Shown here: positions 33,485 through 41,449 of the stretch, piece after piece
Layout of the letters: the number at the start of each line of letters is the position of its first letter
Position numbering within the stretch: the first letter of the stretch is position 1
Assembly: GCF_047124445.1 (NCBI RefSeq)
Contig: NZ_CP138921.1
Span: 558,001-622,000, forward strand
Direction: 5' to 3'
DNA from: Shimia sp047124445
GTDB lineage: Bacteria; Pseudomonadota; Alphaproteobacteria; Rhodobacterales; Rhodobacteraceae
DNA: 64,000 nucleotides
Position numbers and translations under genes: made by a program
Notes under the pieces: model-generated
Told to the model about the DNA's origin: nothing
Databases searched by the model: none
Seen by the model: only the letters and a program-made list of their open reading frames with translations

Positions 33485-34207
33485 TTAACCTTTGGAGCGG
33501 TTCATCAGTTTGCGCAGAGCGCCCACGATGCTGCGGAAAGGTTCGACGCGGTCATAGAATCTCAGGTCGTGAATGTCAGTGCGCGAGCTGCGCTGCCCCG
33601 CAAGACAGGGCGTGGCGAGGCGGAAGGTGGTGCCGGGCACAATGGTGCGGACCATGTTGAACGCGCCGTCAAAGAACATCGAGCCGCCTTCGGGATGGCC
33701 GGAAGGGCGGGACCGCACCAGTTCGAGGTAGTCATGGAAAGCGCGGATGCTGTCACCCTGGATGGCCCAGAATTGCGTGCCACGGGTGCCGCCGGTCCAT
33801 TCGCTGAGGCCAACGGTGTCGGTTGGCGGGGTTTCGGGTTCCAGATAGCCAAGCGCGGCGATCGACCAATCTGTGGTTTTCAGATCTGAGAGCACTTTGG
33901 CAACCGTGGTGTCTGGCAGATCGTTCAGCTCAAGATCGTCTTCGCAGATCAGGATGCGCTCAAAGCCTTTGTCCAAAGCATCCGCGAGCACGCGGGTTTG
34001 CGAGAGGAAGTTGCCGAGTGAGCCAATCGAGGGGAACTCGCCTTTCTCCGTCGGGCGGGAGGCCTCAAAGAAAGTGATGTGCTCATTGGGGATAGACACA
34101 CCCACGCGGGCGAAGTCGGCAATGGTCTCGCGGCGGCGGTCGTCCCGATAGGGCAGGTTCACGATGTAGACGTGGTCAAAGTGGTCAAACAGATCGGGAA
34201 AGCTCAT
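33485..34207 (-). CDS. Glycosyltransferase family 25-like protein
   Basis: Protein of 240 residues resembling LPS-type glycosyltransferase family 25. The N-terminal segment DHVYIVNLPYRDDRRRETIADFARVG matches the VYVINLxxxxDR start of that family. FERILICEDDLELNDLP holds the acidic ExD/DxD-like metal and sugar-nucleotide site. Residues 150-170 (GTQFWAIQGDSIRAFHDYLE) are typical of the second half. No other polysaccharide genes are near, so the acceptor is unknown; a single-sugar addition to lipid A core, capsule or protein is possible. Confidence 0.75.
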   Translation of the reverse strand: MSFPDLFDHFDHVYIVNLPYRDDRRRETIADFARVGVSIPNEHITFFEASRPTEKGEFPSIGSLGNFLSQTRVLADALDKGFERILICEDDLELNDLPDTTVAKVLSDLKTTDWSIAALGYLEPETPPTDTVGLSEWTGGTRGTQFWAIQGDSIRAFHDYLELVRSRPSGHPEGGSMFFDGAFNMVRTIVPGTTFRLATPCLAGQRSSRTDIHDLRFYDRVEPFRSIVGALRKLMNRSKG

Positions 34208-34291
34208 TTGGGTGTCCGCGTTGGAGATGTTTTGCCTGCTCCTAAAGGCACTTGGCGGCGGAAGTTTGTCAACAGCGCGGTGGTTTTGCGC

Positions 34292-34909
34292 TTAGGCCTG
34301 CGCGTTGGGCAGGAGGAGCGTGGGGCGGAAACCGTTGCGTAGGGCGATGCGTGTAGGGGGGGGGGTGAGCACGGGAAATATGCCTTCTGGGCGCTTGAGG
34401 GGAGCGGCGTAGCCTTCTGGTGTAAACGGCAGAGCCATGTCTTCCAGGAGAAGCGCGGGGCCGGTGTCCGTCAGGATGAAGGTGGTGTCGGGCAGGTCGG
34501 CTATGTCTTCGAGGGGCCGGTTTTGCCCGTAGATGCGTGGGACGGCGCGGGCCGCGTGAAGTTTGTCGTCAAAAGCCGGGGCGCTGCCAGCGTGGTCGGC
34601 GGCGGCAAAAAAGGCTTTGTGATCGGCGCGGCGACATTCGGCGCAGGGGCGATGTCCGGCAGCTAGCGCGACCGCTTCGTCGTAGAAAAACAGTTCGGTA
34701 TAGCGGTTGGGCGCCATGAGGTGGCGCTGACGGTTTTTGAAGGACAATACACAGCAGACCCAGGCTTTGTGACGCCAGCGGCGATTAGTCAGTTGGCCGT
34801 GCTGATGCGCGGTGTCGTCGTGCAGAATGCCCCGGTTGCCCATGAAGGACCCGCGTGTGGGGTGCGTAAGGATCTGGCCGTCAGGTTGGACACGGTTTTG
34901 GCGGGGCAT
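34292..34909 (-). CDS. Uncharacterised protein with Ada-like Cys motif
   Basis: Protein of 205 residues I cannot assign to a function. The segment YTELFFYDEAVALAAGHRPCAECRRADHKAFFAA (about residues 72-105) resembles the zinc-binding Ada N-terminal motif, with a CxxC pair. The rest contains HDDTAHQHGQ, KAWVCCVLSFKNR and a C-terminal PEGIFPVLTPPPTRIALRNG. A ten-base poly-C tract (34356-34365) encodes the PPP of the tail. The ATG at 34909 has AGGAGAG upstream; a longer open frame overlaps the SDR gene and is unlikely. It lies 62 bp after the SDR in the same direction. Confidence 0.7.
   Translation of the reverse strand: MPRQNRVQPDGQILTHPTRGSFMGNRGILHDDTAHQHGQLTNRRWRHKAWVCCVLSFKNRQRHLMAPNRYTELFFYDEAVALAAGHRPCAECRRADHKAFFAAADHAGSAPAFDDKLHAARAVPRIYGQNRPLEDIADLPDTTFILTDTGPALLLEDMALPFTPEGYAAPLKRPEGIFPVLTPPPTRIALRNGFRPTLLLPNAQA
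34356..34365 (-). repeat. Ten-base homopolymer tract inside a gene
   Basis: Run of ten G's on the plus strand, read as ten C's in the Ada-like gene near its C-terminus. A one-base slip would change the last 20 or so residues. Confidence 0.9.
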
Positions 34910-34970
34910 GGTGCTCTCCTTTGTGGAGAGGATAGCAAGGTGCGCAGGGACTGCGCACCCTACAGATTTG

Positions 34971-35726
34971 TTACTGCATGCGCAGGGCGCCGTCGATGCG
35001 GATGACTTCGCCGTTGAGGTAGCCGTTTTCCACGATAAAGCCTGCGAGGCGGGCATATTCGGATGGGTCGCCCAGACGTTTGGGGCAGGTCACGTCGGCG
35101 GCGAGTTGGTCTTGCACCTCTTGGGGAAGGCCTTGCAGCATCGGGGTCAGGAAGATGCCCGGTGCGATGGCCATCACGCGGATGCCGGAGCGGGCCAGAT
35201 CTCGCGCCATGGGCAGGGAGAGGCCGACGATGCCGCCTTTGGAGGCTGCATAGGCGGCCTGGCCGCGTTGGCCGTCCATGGCCGCAATAGAGGCAGTGTT
35301 GATGATCACGCCGCGCGCGCCGTCTGCTTCGGCTTCGTTTTCCGCAATCACCTCGGCAGCGAGGCGCGCGACGTTGAAGGAGCCCACGAGATTGATGTCG
35401 ATGGTTTTCTGGAAGGTGTGCAGCGGGTGCGGGCCGTTTTTGCCAATGGTGGTGGCGGCAGGGGCGATGCCGGCGCAGTTCACTGCGGCGGTGATTTTGC
35501 CCATGGCTGTTTTGGCGGCTTGGATGCCGGCGGCGGCGCTGTCTTCGTCGGTCACGTCCACCTTGTGGAAGGTGCCGCCAAGTTCCGCTGCAATCTCTGT
35601 GCCGCGCTCTTCATTGAGGTCAAACAGGGCCACCTTGGCGCCGTTGGCTGCAAAGTGGCGGGCGGTGGCTTCGCCCAGACCGGACGCGCCCCCGGTGATC
35701 ACGGCGCAGGTTTGATCAAGTTTCAT
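34971..35726 (-). CDS. SDR oxidoreductase (3-hydroxyacyl-CoA dehydrogenase type II-like)
   Basis: Short-chain dehydrogenase of 251 residues. The Rossmann motif TGGASGLG, the NCAG strand, and the catalytic IINTASIAAMDGQRGQAAYAASKGG with Ser, Tyr and Lys are intact. The pattern VALFDLNEERG gives an Asp that favours NAD over NADP. Sequence style matches HSD10/type II 3-hydroxyacyl-CoA dehydrogenases, which oxidise 3-hydroxyacyl-CoA in fatty-acid or branched-chain breakdown. It stands next to the Ada-like gene with no other beta-oxidation genes nearby. Confidence 0.88.
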   Translation of the reverse strand: MKLDQTCAVITGGASGLGEATARHFAANGAKVALFDLNEERGTEIAAELGGTFHKVDVTDEDSAAAGIQAAKTAMGKITAAVNCAGIAPAATTIGKNGPHPLHTFQKTIDINLVGSFNVARLAAEVIAENEAEADGARGVIINTASIAAMDGQRGQAAYAASKGGIVGLSLPMARDLARSGIRVMAIAPGIFLTPMLQGLPQEVQDQLAADVTCPKRLGDPSEYARLAGFIVENGYLNGEVIRIDGALRMQ

Positions 35727-35816
35727 TGGCGGCTCCTCCCAGTGAGACGTCTAAGTCGATAAATGAACGTGTGTTCAAATAACCTGAAGGGGAGGTCTGT
35801 GTCTAGGGGGAGAAGC

Positions 35817-35880
35817 GAGGGGCCAGCCCCTCTGCGCCTCTGGCGCATTCACCCTGGGATATTGGGGGAATGAGAAAGCA
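35817..35880 (+). repeat. Extragenic double-hairpin element, copy 2
   Basis: GAGGGGC-CA-GCCCCTC, then TGCGCC-TCT-GGCGCA, then a tail with GGGATATTGGGGGAATGAG. It has the same order as 31807-31873, with the second hairpin changed in sequence but kept as a pair. It lies between tyrS and the SDR gene, just before the tyrS terminator. Confidence 0.78.
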
Positions 35881-35882
35881 AA

Positions 35883-35906
35883 AGGCCCGCCGGTTGGGGC
35901 GGGCCT
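35883..35906 (-). terminator. Intrinsic terminator of tyrS
   Basis: Perfect 9-bp stem AGGCCCGCC (35883-35891) and GGCGGGCCT (35898-35906), loop GGTTGG. The left flank GCAAAA gives a short T-run on the minus strand, 45 bp past the tyrS stop. Confidence 0.75.
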
Positions 35907-35951
35907 AAGAGAGTTTGTTGTGCGAGGTCCCGGTTCAAGGCCGGGACGGGG

Positions 35952-37205
35952 TTAGTCGTCCAGCTGCACCAGCGCGTGGCGCTTTTTGCCTGCGCTGAGC
36001 TTGATTGGGGAGCTGAGTGCTGCGGCGTCGATCATCAGGCCGGCGTTGGTCAGCGGGGCATCATCCAGCTTGGCGCCGTTTTCCTTGATCAGGCGTTTGG
36101 CGTCTTTGCCCGACTTTGCAAGACCGGATTTCACAATCAGCTGCACAATGGAGATGCCATCGCCGAGGTCTTCTGCGGTCAGCGTCACGGTGGGCAGGTC
36201 GTCGCCGACGCCGCCTTTTTCAAACACTTCGCGGGCGGTGGCTTCAGCGGTCGCGGCCGCGTCGGCTCCGTGGCAGAGCGTGGTCACAGCGTTGGCAAGG
36301 ATGATCTTGGCTTCGTTGATCTCAGAGCCTGCGAGTGCGCCGAGGCGTTCACATTCTTCCACCGGCATTTCGGTGTAGAGTTTGAGGAAGCGGCCGACGT
36401 CGGCGTCGGTTGTGTTGCGCCAGAACTGCCAGAACTCATAGGGGCTGCGCATGTCGGCGTTGAGCCAGACCGCGCCATCGGCGGATTTGCCCATCTTTTT
36501 GCCGTCCGAGGTGGTCAGCAGAGGGGAGGTGAGGCCGAACAGGCCGCCATCGTCCACACGACGGGTGAGGTCGATGCCGTTCACGATGTTGCCCCACTGA
36601 TCAGAGCCGCCGAACTGGACCAGACAGCCGTAACGGCGGTTGAGCTCGAGGAAGTCGTAGGCCTGCAGGATCATGTAGTTGAACTCAAGGAACGACAGGG
36701 ATTGCTCACGGTCCAGGCGGGACTTCACGCTTTCAAAGCTAAGCATGCGGTTCACCGAGAAGTGGCGGCCGATGTCACGCAGGAAGGTGAGGTAGTTCAA
36801 CTCGTCAAGCCACTCGGCGTTGTTGAGCATCAGCGCGCCGGTCGCCCCCTCGCCGTAGTCGAGGTATTTGGCGAAGACTTTTTTGATGCCAGCGATGTTG
36901 TCGTCGATCTGATCATTGGTCAGCAGCGGGCGTTCGTCCGCGCGGAAAGAGGGGTCGCCCACTTTGGTGGTGCCGCCGCCCATCAGGGTGATCGGTTTGT
37001 GGCCGGTCTTTTGCAGCCAGCGCAGCATCATGATCTGGATCAGCGAGCCGACGTGCAGGGATTTGGCGGTGGCGTCAAAGCCGATATAGCCGGGCACCAC
37101 GCCGTCACAGAGAGCTTTGTCAAAGCCTTCATAGTCTGTGCAATCGGCCACAAAGCCGCGCTCTAGCATCACGGTGAGGAAATCCGATTTGGGCTGGTAG
37201 GTCAT
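35952..37205 (-). CDS. tyrS: Tyrosyl-tRNA synthetase
   Basis: Class I tRNA synthetase of 417 residues from the chosen start (MTYQPKSDFLTVMLERGF); an ATG four codons upstream at 37217 is an alternative. The HIGH-type motif is in FDATAKSLHVGSLIQ, the tyrosine-binding region has the QFGGSDQWGNIVNGIDL segment, and the KMSKS-type loop is DGKKMGKSADGAVWLN. A C-terminal S4 RNA-binding domain (LIVKSGLAKSGKDAKRLIKENGAKLDD) is present. It is divergent from the HTH-hydrolase gene. Confidence 0.97.
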   Translation of the reverse strand: MTYQPKSDFLTVMLERGFVADCTDYEGFDKALCDGVVPGYIGFDATAKSLHVGSLIQIMMLRWLQKTGHKPITLMGGGTTKVGDPSFRADERPLLTNDQIDDNIAGIKKVFAKYLDYGEGATGALMLNNAEWLDELNYLTFLRDIGRHFSVNRMLSFESVKSRLDREQSLSFLEFNYMILQAYDFLELNRRYGCLVQFGGSDQWGNIVNGIDLTRRVDDGGLFGLTSPLLTTSDGKKMGKSADGAVWLNADMRSPYEFWQFWRNTTDADVGRFLKLYTEMPVEECERLGALAGSEINEAKIILANAVTTLCHGADAAATAEATAREVFEKGGVGDDLPTVTLTAEDLGDGISIVQLIVKSGLAKSGKDAKRLIKENGAKLDDAPLTNAGLMIDAAALSSPIKLSAGKKRHALVQLDD

Positions 37206-37378
37206 GGTGCCACTCATTTTCCGTTGTTGGTTGTCTGTTGCCCCAATGGGCGTCCCGTCCTGTTAGCACCTTGGGGGGCAAGTTGTAAGCGGGGAATGTT
37301 GCGGGGACGGTGGGCAGGGTTTCCACACTTTGTGCGGCGGCTTCGGGCTGATATGTTTGTGCTTTTGAAGTTGTTTTA

Positions 37379-39127
37379 ATGAGTGATCGTTTTGAGGATT
37401 TGACGCACCTCGTGTATGAGGCGTCTTTGGACAATTCCCTGTGGCCCGAGTTGATCTCGGAACTGGCAGAGGAAGTGCACCGCGCGCGGGACAGCCGCTA
37501 TCTGGAAAGCCCGGAGGCTATGGAAGCGGAGACGCGGGGGCTGGAGAACCTGTCGCGGCATTTCCGGCGGGCATTTAGCATATCTGAGCGCATGGTGGGG
37601 TTGCAGGAGCGGGAGGCCTATTTGTCCTCAGTGCTCAACAGCTTTGCCTTTGGGGTGGCGCTGCTGAACGAGGATGGTCAGGTGGTGATGGCCAACCGCG
37701 CGCTTTATGACGTGTTGCCGATGCCCGCTTTACCGGGGCAGGACATGCAGGTGTATCTACCCAAGAGCGGGGAAGATCGGCTGTTGTCGCAGTGTGCGCA
37801 GGAGGCCAATCGTACGGGGCGGGCGTTGGAGTTCAAAAGCCAAGAGAACGGCGCGGCGGATTTGATGGTGCTGCCAAGAGAAGAAGCGGCGCGGATTGGG
37901 TTTCCGGCCATTGCGGCCAGCGTGGTGATCTCGTCGGGGCAGCAGAGCCATATGGGTGTGGCGCATATTGCCAAGGTGCATGGTTTGACCCGGAGAGAGG
38001 CTGAGGTGCTCAGCCATATGGGGCAGGCCTATGACTTACGCGAGGTCGCCAAGCGTATGGGGATTTCTTACGAGAGTGTGCGGACCTACTTGAAACGGGT
38101 GTATGAGAAGACCCAGACCAAGAGCCGTAGTGAAGTGGCGGCGGTGCTGGCGCGCTCCCCATTGATGGCAGTGCGGGCACATGGGGACAGTGCGGGGGCG
38201 GCGTTTCAGGTGCGCAACCGGATCACCCTGCGCGATGGGCGGCAACATGAGTATTTTGCCATTGGTCCGGAGGATGGCACCCCGGTGCTGGCCTTTGACG
38301 CGCTCTCCGGGGTGACAATTGACATGATTGGCTATCCGGAGCGGTGTCATGACCTCATGACGGAGGCGGGGGTGCGGCTGATCTGCCCTTGTCGGCCAGG
38401 CAGCTTTCGCTCGGATTTTGTCGTGATGCAGAGCTTGCGGGACTTTGCCAACGATGTGCGGGAGTTGTTGAACCATCTAGGGATAGCACAGGCAGGGGTA
38501 TTGTCGGTGTCCTTTGGCAGTGGATCCGCCTTGGCGGTAACCCATGCGTTGCAGGATCGTATCAGCAAAGCGGTGTTGTCCTCCGCGGCCTATCCGTTTT
38601 ACCGGCATGAGAACTGGCGGGAGCTGGATCAGTTTTATCATATGTCCTGTATTCTGGGGCGGCACTGGCCCAGTATGTTGCGACAGGTCATTCCGTTTCT
38701 GGTGCGCTCGATCCTGCAAAACCGGGATCGGTATTTTGACCGCTATTGCAAACGTTCGCGCAGTGAAGATGACATTCGCATTCTGTCCCATCCGGTGATC
38801 CGGCGGCGTACCGCGGAGATGCTGGCATTGCGGACGGCCTCGGGCACGGAAGGCATAGTGGAGGAGAACCTGCTCAATGCGCAGGGGTGGGACTTTGACC
38901 CTTCTGACATTCACACGCCGGTGGAGGTGTTTCAGGGGCCGGATGACAATGTGGCGCCGGTTCAAGGGGCGGAACTGTTGGTGCGGCATCTGGGGAATGC
39001 GGAGCTAAATGTGTTGCATGGCAAAGGGCACTATCATCACATCGAGAATTGGCCTTGGCTGGCAGCGCGGGCGGCGGGCAAAGACATGGCGCCGGGCGCG
39101 CTGGGCTATGACATTCCTGGGTTTTGA
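37379..39127 (+). CDS. LuxR-type HTH regulator fused to an alpha/beta hydrolase
   Basis: Protein of 582 residues in three parts. Residues about 75-190 look PAS-like (YLSSVLNSFAFGVALLNEDGQVVMANRALYDVL). Residues about 201-256 are a LuxR/GerE helix-turn-helix (HGLTRREAEVLSHMGQAYDLREVAKRMGISYESVRTYLKRVYEK). Residues about 285-575 are an alpha/beta hydrolase with Ser378 in LSVSFGSG (first Gly of GxSxG is Ser), acid Asp522/523 in FQGPDDNVAP and His551 in GKGHYHHIENWPWL. No signal peptide or membrane helix. The design suggests a regulator whose ligand is bound or hydrolysed by its own C-terminal domain. It is divergent from tyrS and ahead of a small membrane gene. Confidence 0.85.
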   Translation: MSDRFEDLTHLVYEASLDNSLWPELISELAEEVHRARDSRYLESPEAMEAETRGLENLSRHFRRAFSISERMVGLQEREAYLSSVLNSFAFGVALLNEDGQVVMANRALYDVLPMPALPGQDMQVYLPKSGEDRLLSQCAQEANRTGRALEFKSQENGAADLMVLPREEAARIGFPAIAASVVISSGQQSHMGVAHIAKVHGLTRREAEVLSHMGQAYDLREVAKRMGISYESVRTYLKRVYEKTQTKSRSEVAAVLARSPLMAVRAHGDSAGAAFQVRNRITLRDGRQHEYFAIGPEDGTPVLAFDALSGVTIDMIGYPERCHDLMTEAGVRLICPCRPGSFRSDFVVMQSLRDFANDVRELLNHLGIAQAGVLSVSFGSGSALAVTHALQDRISKAVLSSAAYPFYRHENWRELDQFYHMSCILGRHWPSMLRQVIPFLVRSILQNRDRYFDRYCKRSRSEDDIRILSHPVIRRRTAEMLALRTASGTEGIVEENLLNAQGWDFDPSDIHTPVEVFQGPDDNVAPVQGAELLVRHLGNAELNVLHGKGHYHHIENWPWLAARAAGKDMAPGALGYDIPGF

Positions 39128-39163
39128 CCAAATGGTAGGGTTTTCCTGAGGCCGCGCGGAATG

Positions 39164-39177
39164 TCCCCAAATGGGGA
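39164..39177 (+). promoter_or_regulatory. Perfect inverted repeat upstream of small membrane gene
   Basis: TCCCC-AAAT-GGGGA, followed at once by GGGG-TTTTGT-CCCC (39180-39193). Located between the HTH-hydrolase stop and the CBU_0592-type gene. It may be an operator or, given the later T-run at 39204-39210, part of a terminator. Confidence 0.4.
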
Positions 39178-39250
39178 TAGGGGTTTTGTCCCCCAATCCG
39201 GTATTTTTTAAATCATTGAACAGGAATTTATTTATCGGGGGGCGCGGTTA

Positions 39251-39595
39251 TTGTTTGCCTATGTTTTTGAGTTCATCCAGGCGCTCCCCAAACCTGTGTC
39301 AACGGCGTGTGGCGTGTTGGGGTTTTGCCTTTACCTGACCAACTATACCCTCATCACCTTTCGCATTCTCAGCAGTCAGGACATCCTCTTCTTTGTCATC
39401 AATATTTTTGGGGCAGGGTTGGTGTTGGTGAGCCTGGTGCAGGACTTCAACCTTGGGTCTTTTATGATCCAGGTGTTTTGGATCTGTTTGGGTGTGATTG
39501 CGATTGTGGTGCGGGTGAAGTCACGCGCAGCCTGGAGACGGCAGGGGACCCACGCACCTCTGTCTCCGGCCTTGGAGGCTCCCCATTCCCGCTAA
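39251..39595 (+). CDS. Small membrane protein (CBU_0592-like)
   Basis: Protein of 114 residues with three hydrophobic helices (ACGVLGFCLYLTNYTLITF, ILFFVINIFGAGLVLVSLV, SFMIQVFWICLGVIAIVVRV) and a short basic tail. The pattern resembles a family seen as the CBU_0592 type, related to the lipid-A-biosynthesis N-terminal domain; function unknown. The frame has no ATG, so a TTG at 39251 is used as start. It precedes anmK by 173 bp. Confidence 0.7.
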   Translation: MFAYVFEFIQALPKPVSTACGVLGFCLYLTNYTLITFRILSSQDILFFVINIFGAGLVLVSLVQDFNLGSFMIQVFWICLGVIAIVVRVKSRAAWRRQGTHAPLSPALEAPHSR

Positions 39596-39768
39596 GGTCG
39601 GAGGGTTCCGGTTCACGGGCCGCCCCACGTTTCGGACATTACTGCCGGACGAGGGGCAAACTGTGCGCGGGGGACGTTTTGGGCTGGCGGTGCGCTGGGG
39701 TGATCCAGTAAGGTTTTGCCACTGCGCCGGGGGCGCGGATTGGCTGGGCAAACCAAAAGGATAAGGCC

Positions 39769-40878
39769 ATGTTGAAGGGCCAGGGTGAGGCGGCGGTTGT
39801 GACCGCACTGGGCGCGATGTCAGGCACGTCATTGGACGGTGTGGATGCGGCTGTGGTTGAGACCGATGGGCAGGTGATCCATGGGTTTGGGGCAACGGCC
39901 TATCGGGGCTATTCCGAAGACGAGCAAGCAGTTCTAACGCAGGCGCTGGGCCAGTGGTCCGGGGCGGAGGCAGAGGCGGCGGCAGAGGTGATTGAGGCGG
40001 CCCATGCCGAGGTGCTGGGCGGGTTTGAGAACGTCGATCTGGTGGGCTTTCACGGGCAGACGTTGGCGCATGAGCCGCGCGGACGTGGGACCTGTCAGGT
40101 GGGCGATGGGCAAGCCTTGGCCGAGGCGCTGGGCGTGCCGGTGGTTTGGGACTTCCGCTCTGCCGATGTGGAGCTGGGGGGCGAAGGGGCGCCGCTGGCG
40201 CCGTTTTTCCATTTTGCCTGTGCCAAGTGGTTTGGCGCCTCTGAGCCGGTGGTGTTTTTGAACCTTGGCGGGGTGGGCAACATCACCTGGGTGGACCCGC
40301 GTAAAGCCGCGCCGGAAGATGAGGGCGCGTTGTTGGCGTTTGACACCGGCCCCGCCAATGCGCCGTTAAACGATATGCTGCGGGCGCGGCGGGGTTTGGC
40401 CTTTGATGAAGGTGGCAAAGTGGCCGCCAAAGGGACGGTTGCAACCGGGGCGTTGGAGCTGTTCCTGCAGGAAGCGTATTTCTCACGTATGCCGCCGAAG
40501 TCTTTGGATCGAAATGATTTCCCGGAAATGATGGATCTGGTGCGCGAGCTGTCGGATGAAGATGCGGCTGCGACGATGACCGCGATGTGCGCGGCTGCAG
40601 TGGCGCAGGGCATGGGGCATTGCCCCGAGGCGCCGAGCCGCGTGTTGGTCACTGGTGGCGGGCGGCACAATCCGGTGCTGATGGAGATGCTGCGGGTATC
40701 GCTGGACTGTCCGGTGGTGCCGGTGGAAGAGGTCGGGCTGGATGGCGATATGCTGGAAGCGCAGGCCTTTGCCTATTTGGCGGTGCGGGTGGCGCGGGGC
40801 TTGCCGACGAGTTGTCCCAGTACCACAGGCGTGATGGCGCTTGTCGGCGGCGGCACGGTGAGTGAGCCGGAGGGCTAG
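39769..40878 (+). CDS. anmK: Anhydro-N-acetylmuramic acid kinase
   Basis: AnmK, 369 residues, phosphorylates and opens 1,6-anhydro-MurNAc from peptidoglycan recycling to give MurNAc-6-phosphate. The ASKHA-fold motifs are ALGAMSGTSLDGVDAAVVETDG at the N-terminus, VGFHGQTLAHEP, the FLNLGGVGNITWV phosphate loop and VLVTGGGRHNPVLMEML. Together with nagZ it points to an active recycling pathway. Linkage to tyrS is common in Rhodobacterales. Confidence 0.95.
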   Translation: MLKGQGEAAVVTALGAMSGTSLDGVDAAVVETDGQVIHGFGATAYRGYSEDEQAVLTQALGQWSGAEAEAAAEVIEAAHAEVLGGFENVDLVGFHGQTLAHEPRGRGTCQVGDGQALAEALGVPVVWDFRSADVELGGEGAPLAPFFHFACAKWFGASEPVVFLNLGGVGNITWVDPRKAAPEDEGALLAFDTGPANAPLNDMLRARRGLAFDEGGKVAAKGTVATGALELFLQEAYFSRMPPKSLDRNDFPEMMDLVRELSDEDAAATMTAMCAAAVAQGMGHCPEAPSRVLVTGGGRHNPVLMEMLRVSLDCPVVPVEEVGLDGDMLEAQAFAYLAVRVARGLPTSCPSTTGVMALVGGGTVSEPEG

Positions 40879-40922
40879 AGGATCAGGGCGATGCCCGGCC
40901 TTGGGTGGGCAGGCAGGCGCAG

Positions 40923-40940
40923 CCCGACCTTGCGGTCGGG
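40923..40940. terminator. Hairpin between anmK and the cupin gene
   Basis: Perfect 7-bp stem CCCGACC (40923-40929) and GGTCGGG (40934-40940), loop TTGC, between two convergent genes. No T-run, so termination is only likely, not certain. Confidence 0.45.
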
Positions 40941-40953
40941 TGATGCGGTGGGT

Positions 40954-41379
40954 TTAGCGCGGGATGTCGAAACCCGGAGCGGCCAATTCAAAACCTTCAA
41001 ATTGAAACGCTGGCGAGACCGTGCAGCCTACTAGCGTCCACTCGCCAGTGCTGCGGGCGGCTTGCCAGTGGTCTTTGGGCACGATGTGCTGCGGGAATTG
41101 ACCTGCAGCGAGGTCGGGGCCAAGCACGTGGTCGGTGGCGGGGCCTTGGTTGGTTTCTGCAAGCGACAGGATCAGCGGCGCACCGGCGTAGTAGTGCCAG
41201 ATTTCGGCGGCATCGACGCGGTGCCAGTGCGAGATTTCGCCTGCTTTCAACAGGAAATAGATCGACGTGCCTGCGGGGCGGGTGCCGTCGGGGCTGTCTG
41301 CAATCCAGGTCTGGCGGTAATGGCCGCCCTCGGGGTGCGGGGCGAGGTTGAGGTGGGCGATGATTTGGTCTGCGGTCAT
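40954..41379 (-). CDS. DUF985 cupin-domain protein
   Basis: Single-domain cupin of 141 residues. The family signature MTADQIIAHLNLAPHPEGGHYRQTW opens the protein, then GTSIYFLLKAGEISHWHRVDAAEIWHYYAGAPL holds the metal-type His residues. VPKDHWQAARSTGEWTLVGCTVSPAFQFEGFELA completes the barrel. The DUF985 group resembles sugar-epimerase or lyase cupins; its reaction is not established. It is convergent with anmK. Confidence 0.88.
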   Translation of the reverse strand: MTADQIIAHLNLAPHPEGGHYRQTWIADSPDGTRPAGTSIYFLLKAGEISHWHRVDAAEIWHYYAGAPLILSLAETNQGPATDHVLGPDLAAGQFPQHIVPKDHWQAARSTGEWTLVGCTVSPAFQFEGFELAAPGFDIPR

Positions 41380-41449
41380 GGGCTGCGTCCGATGTCGTTG
41401 GTTGGCGACATAGGGGCAGCTTGGCGCAGCAGAGGCAAGCGCAAAGCGG

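Noticed and set aside
35976..37166. Plus-strand open frame of 396 codons opposite tyrS
   Set aside because: Antisense of tyrS; high-GC third positions keep the frame open without coding meaning.
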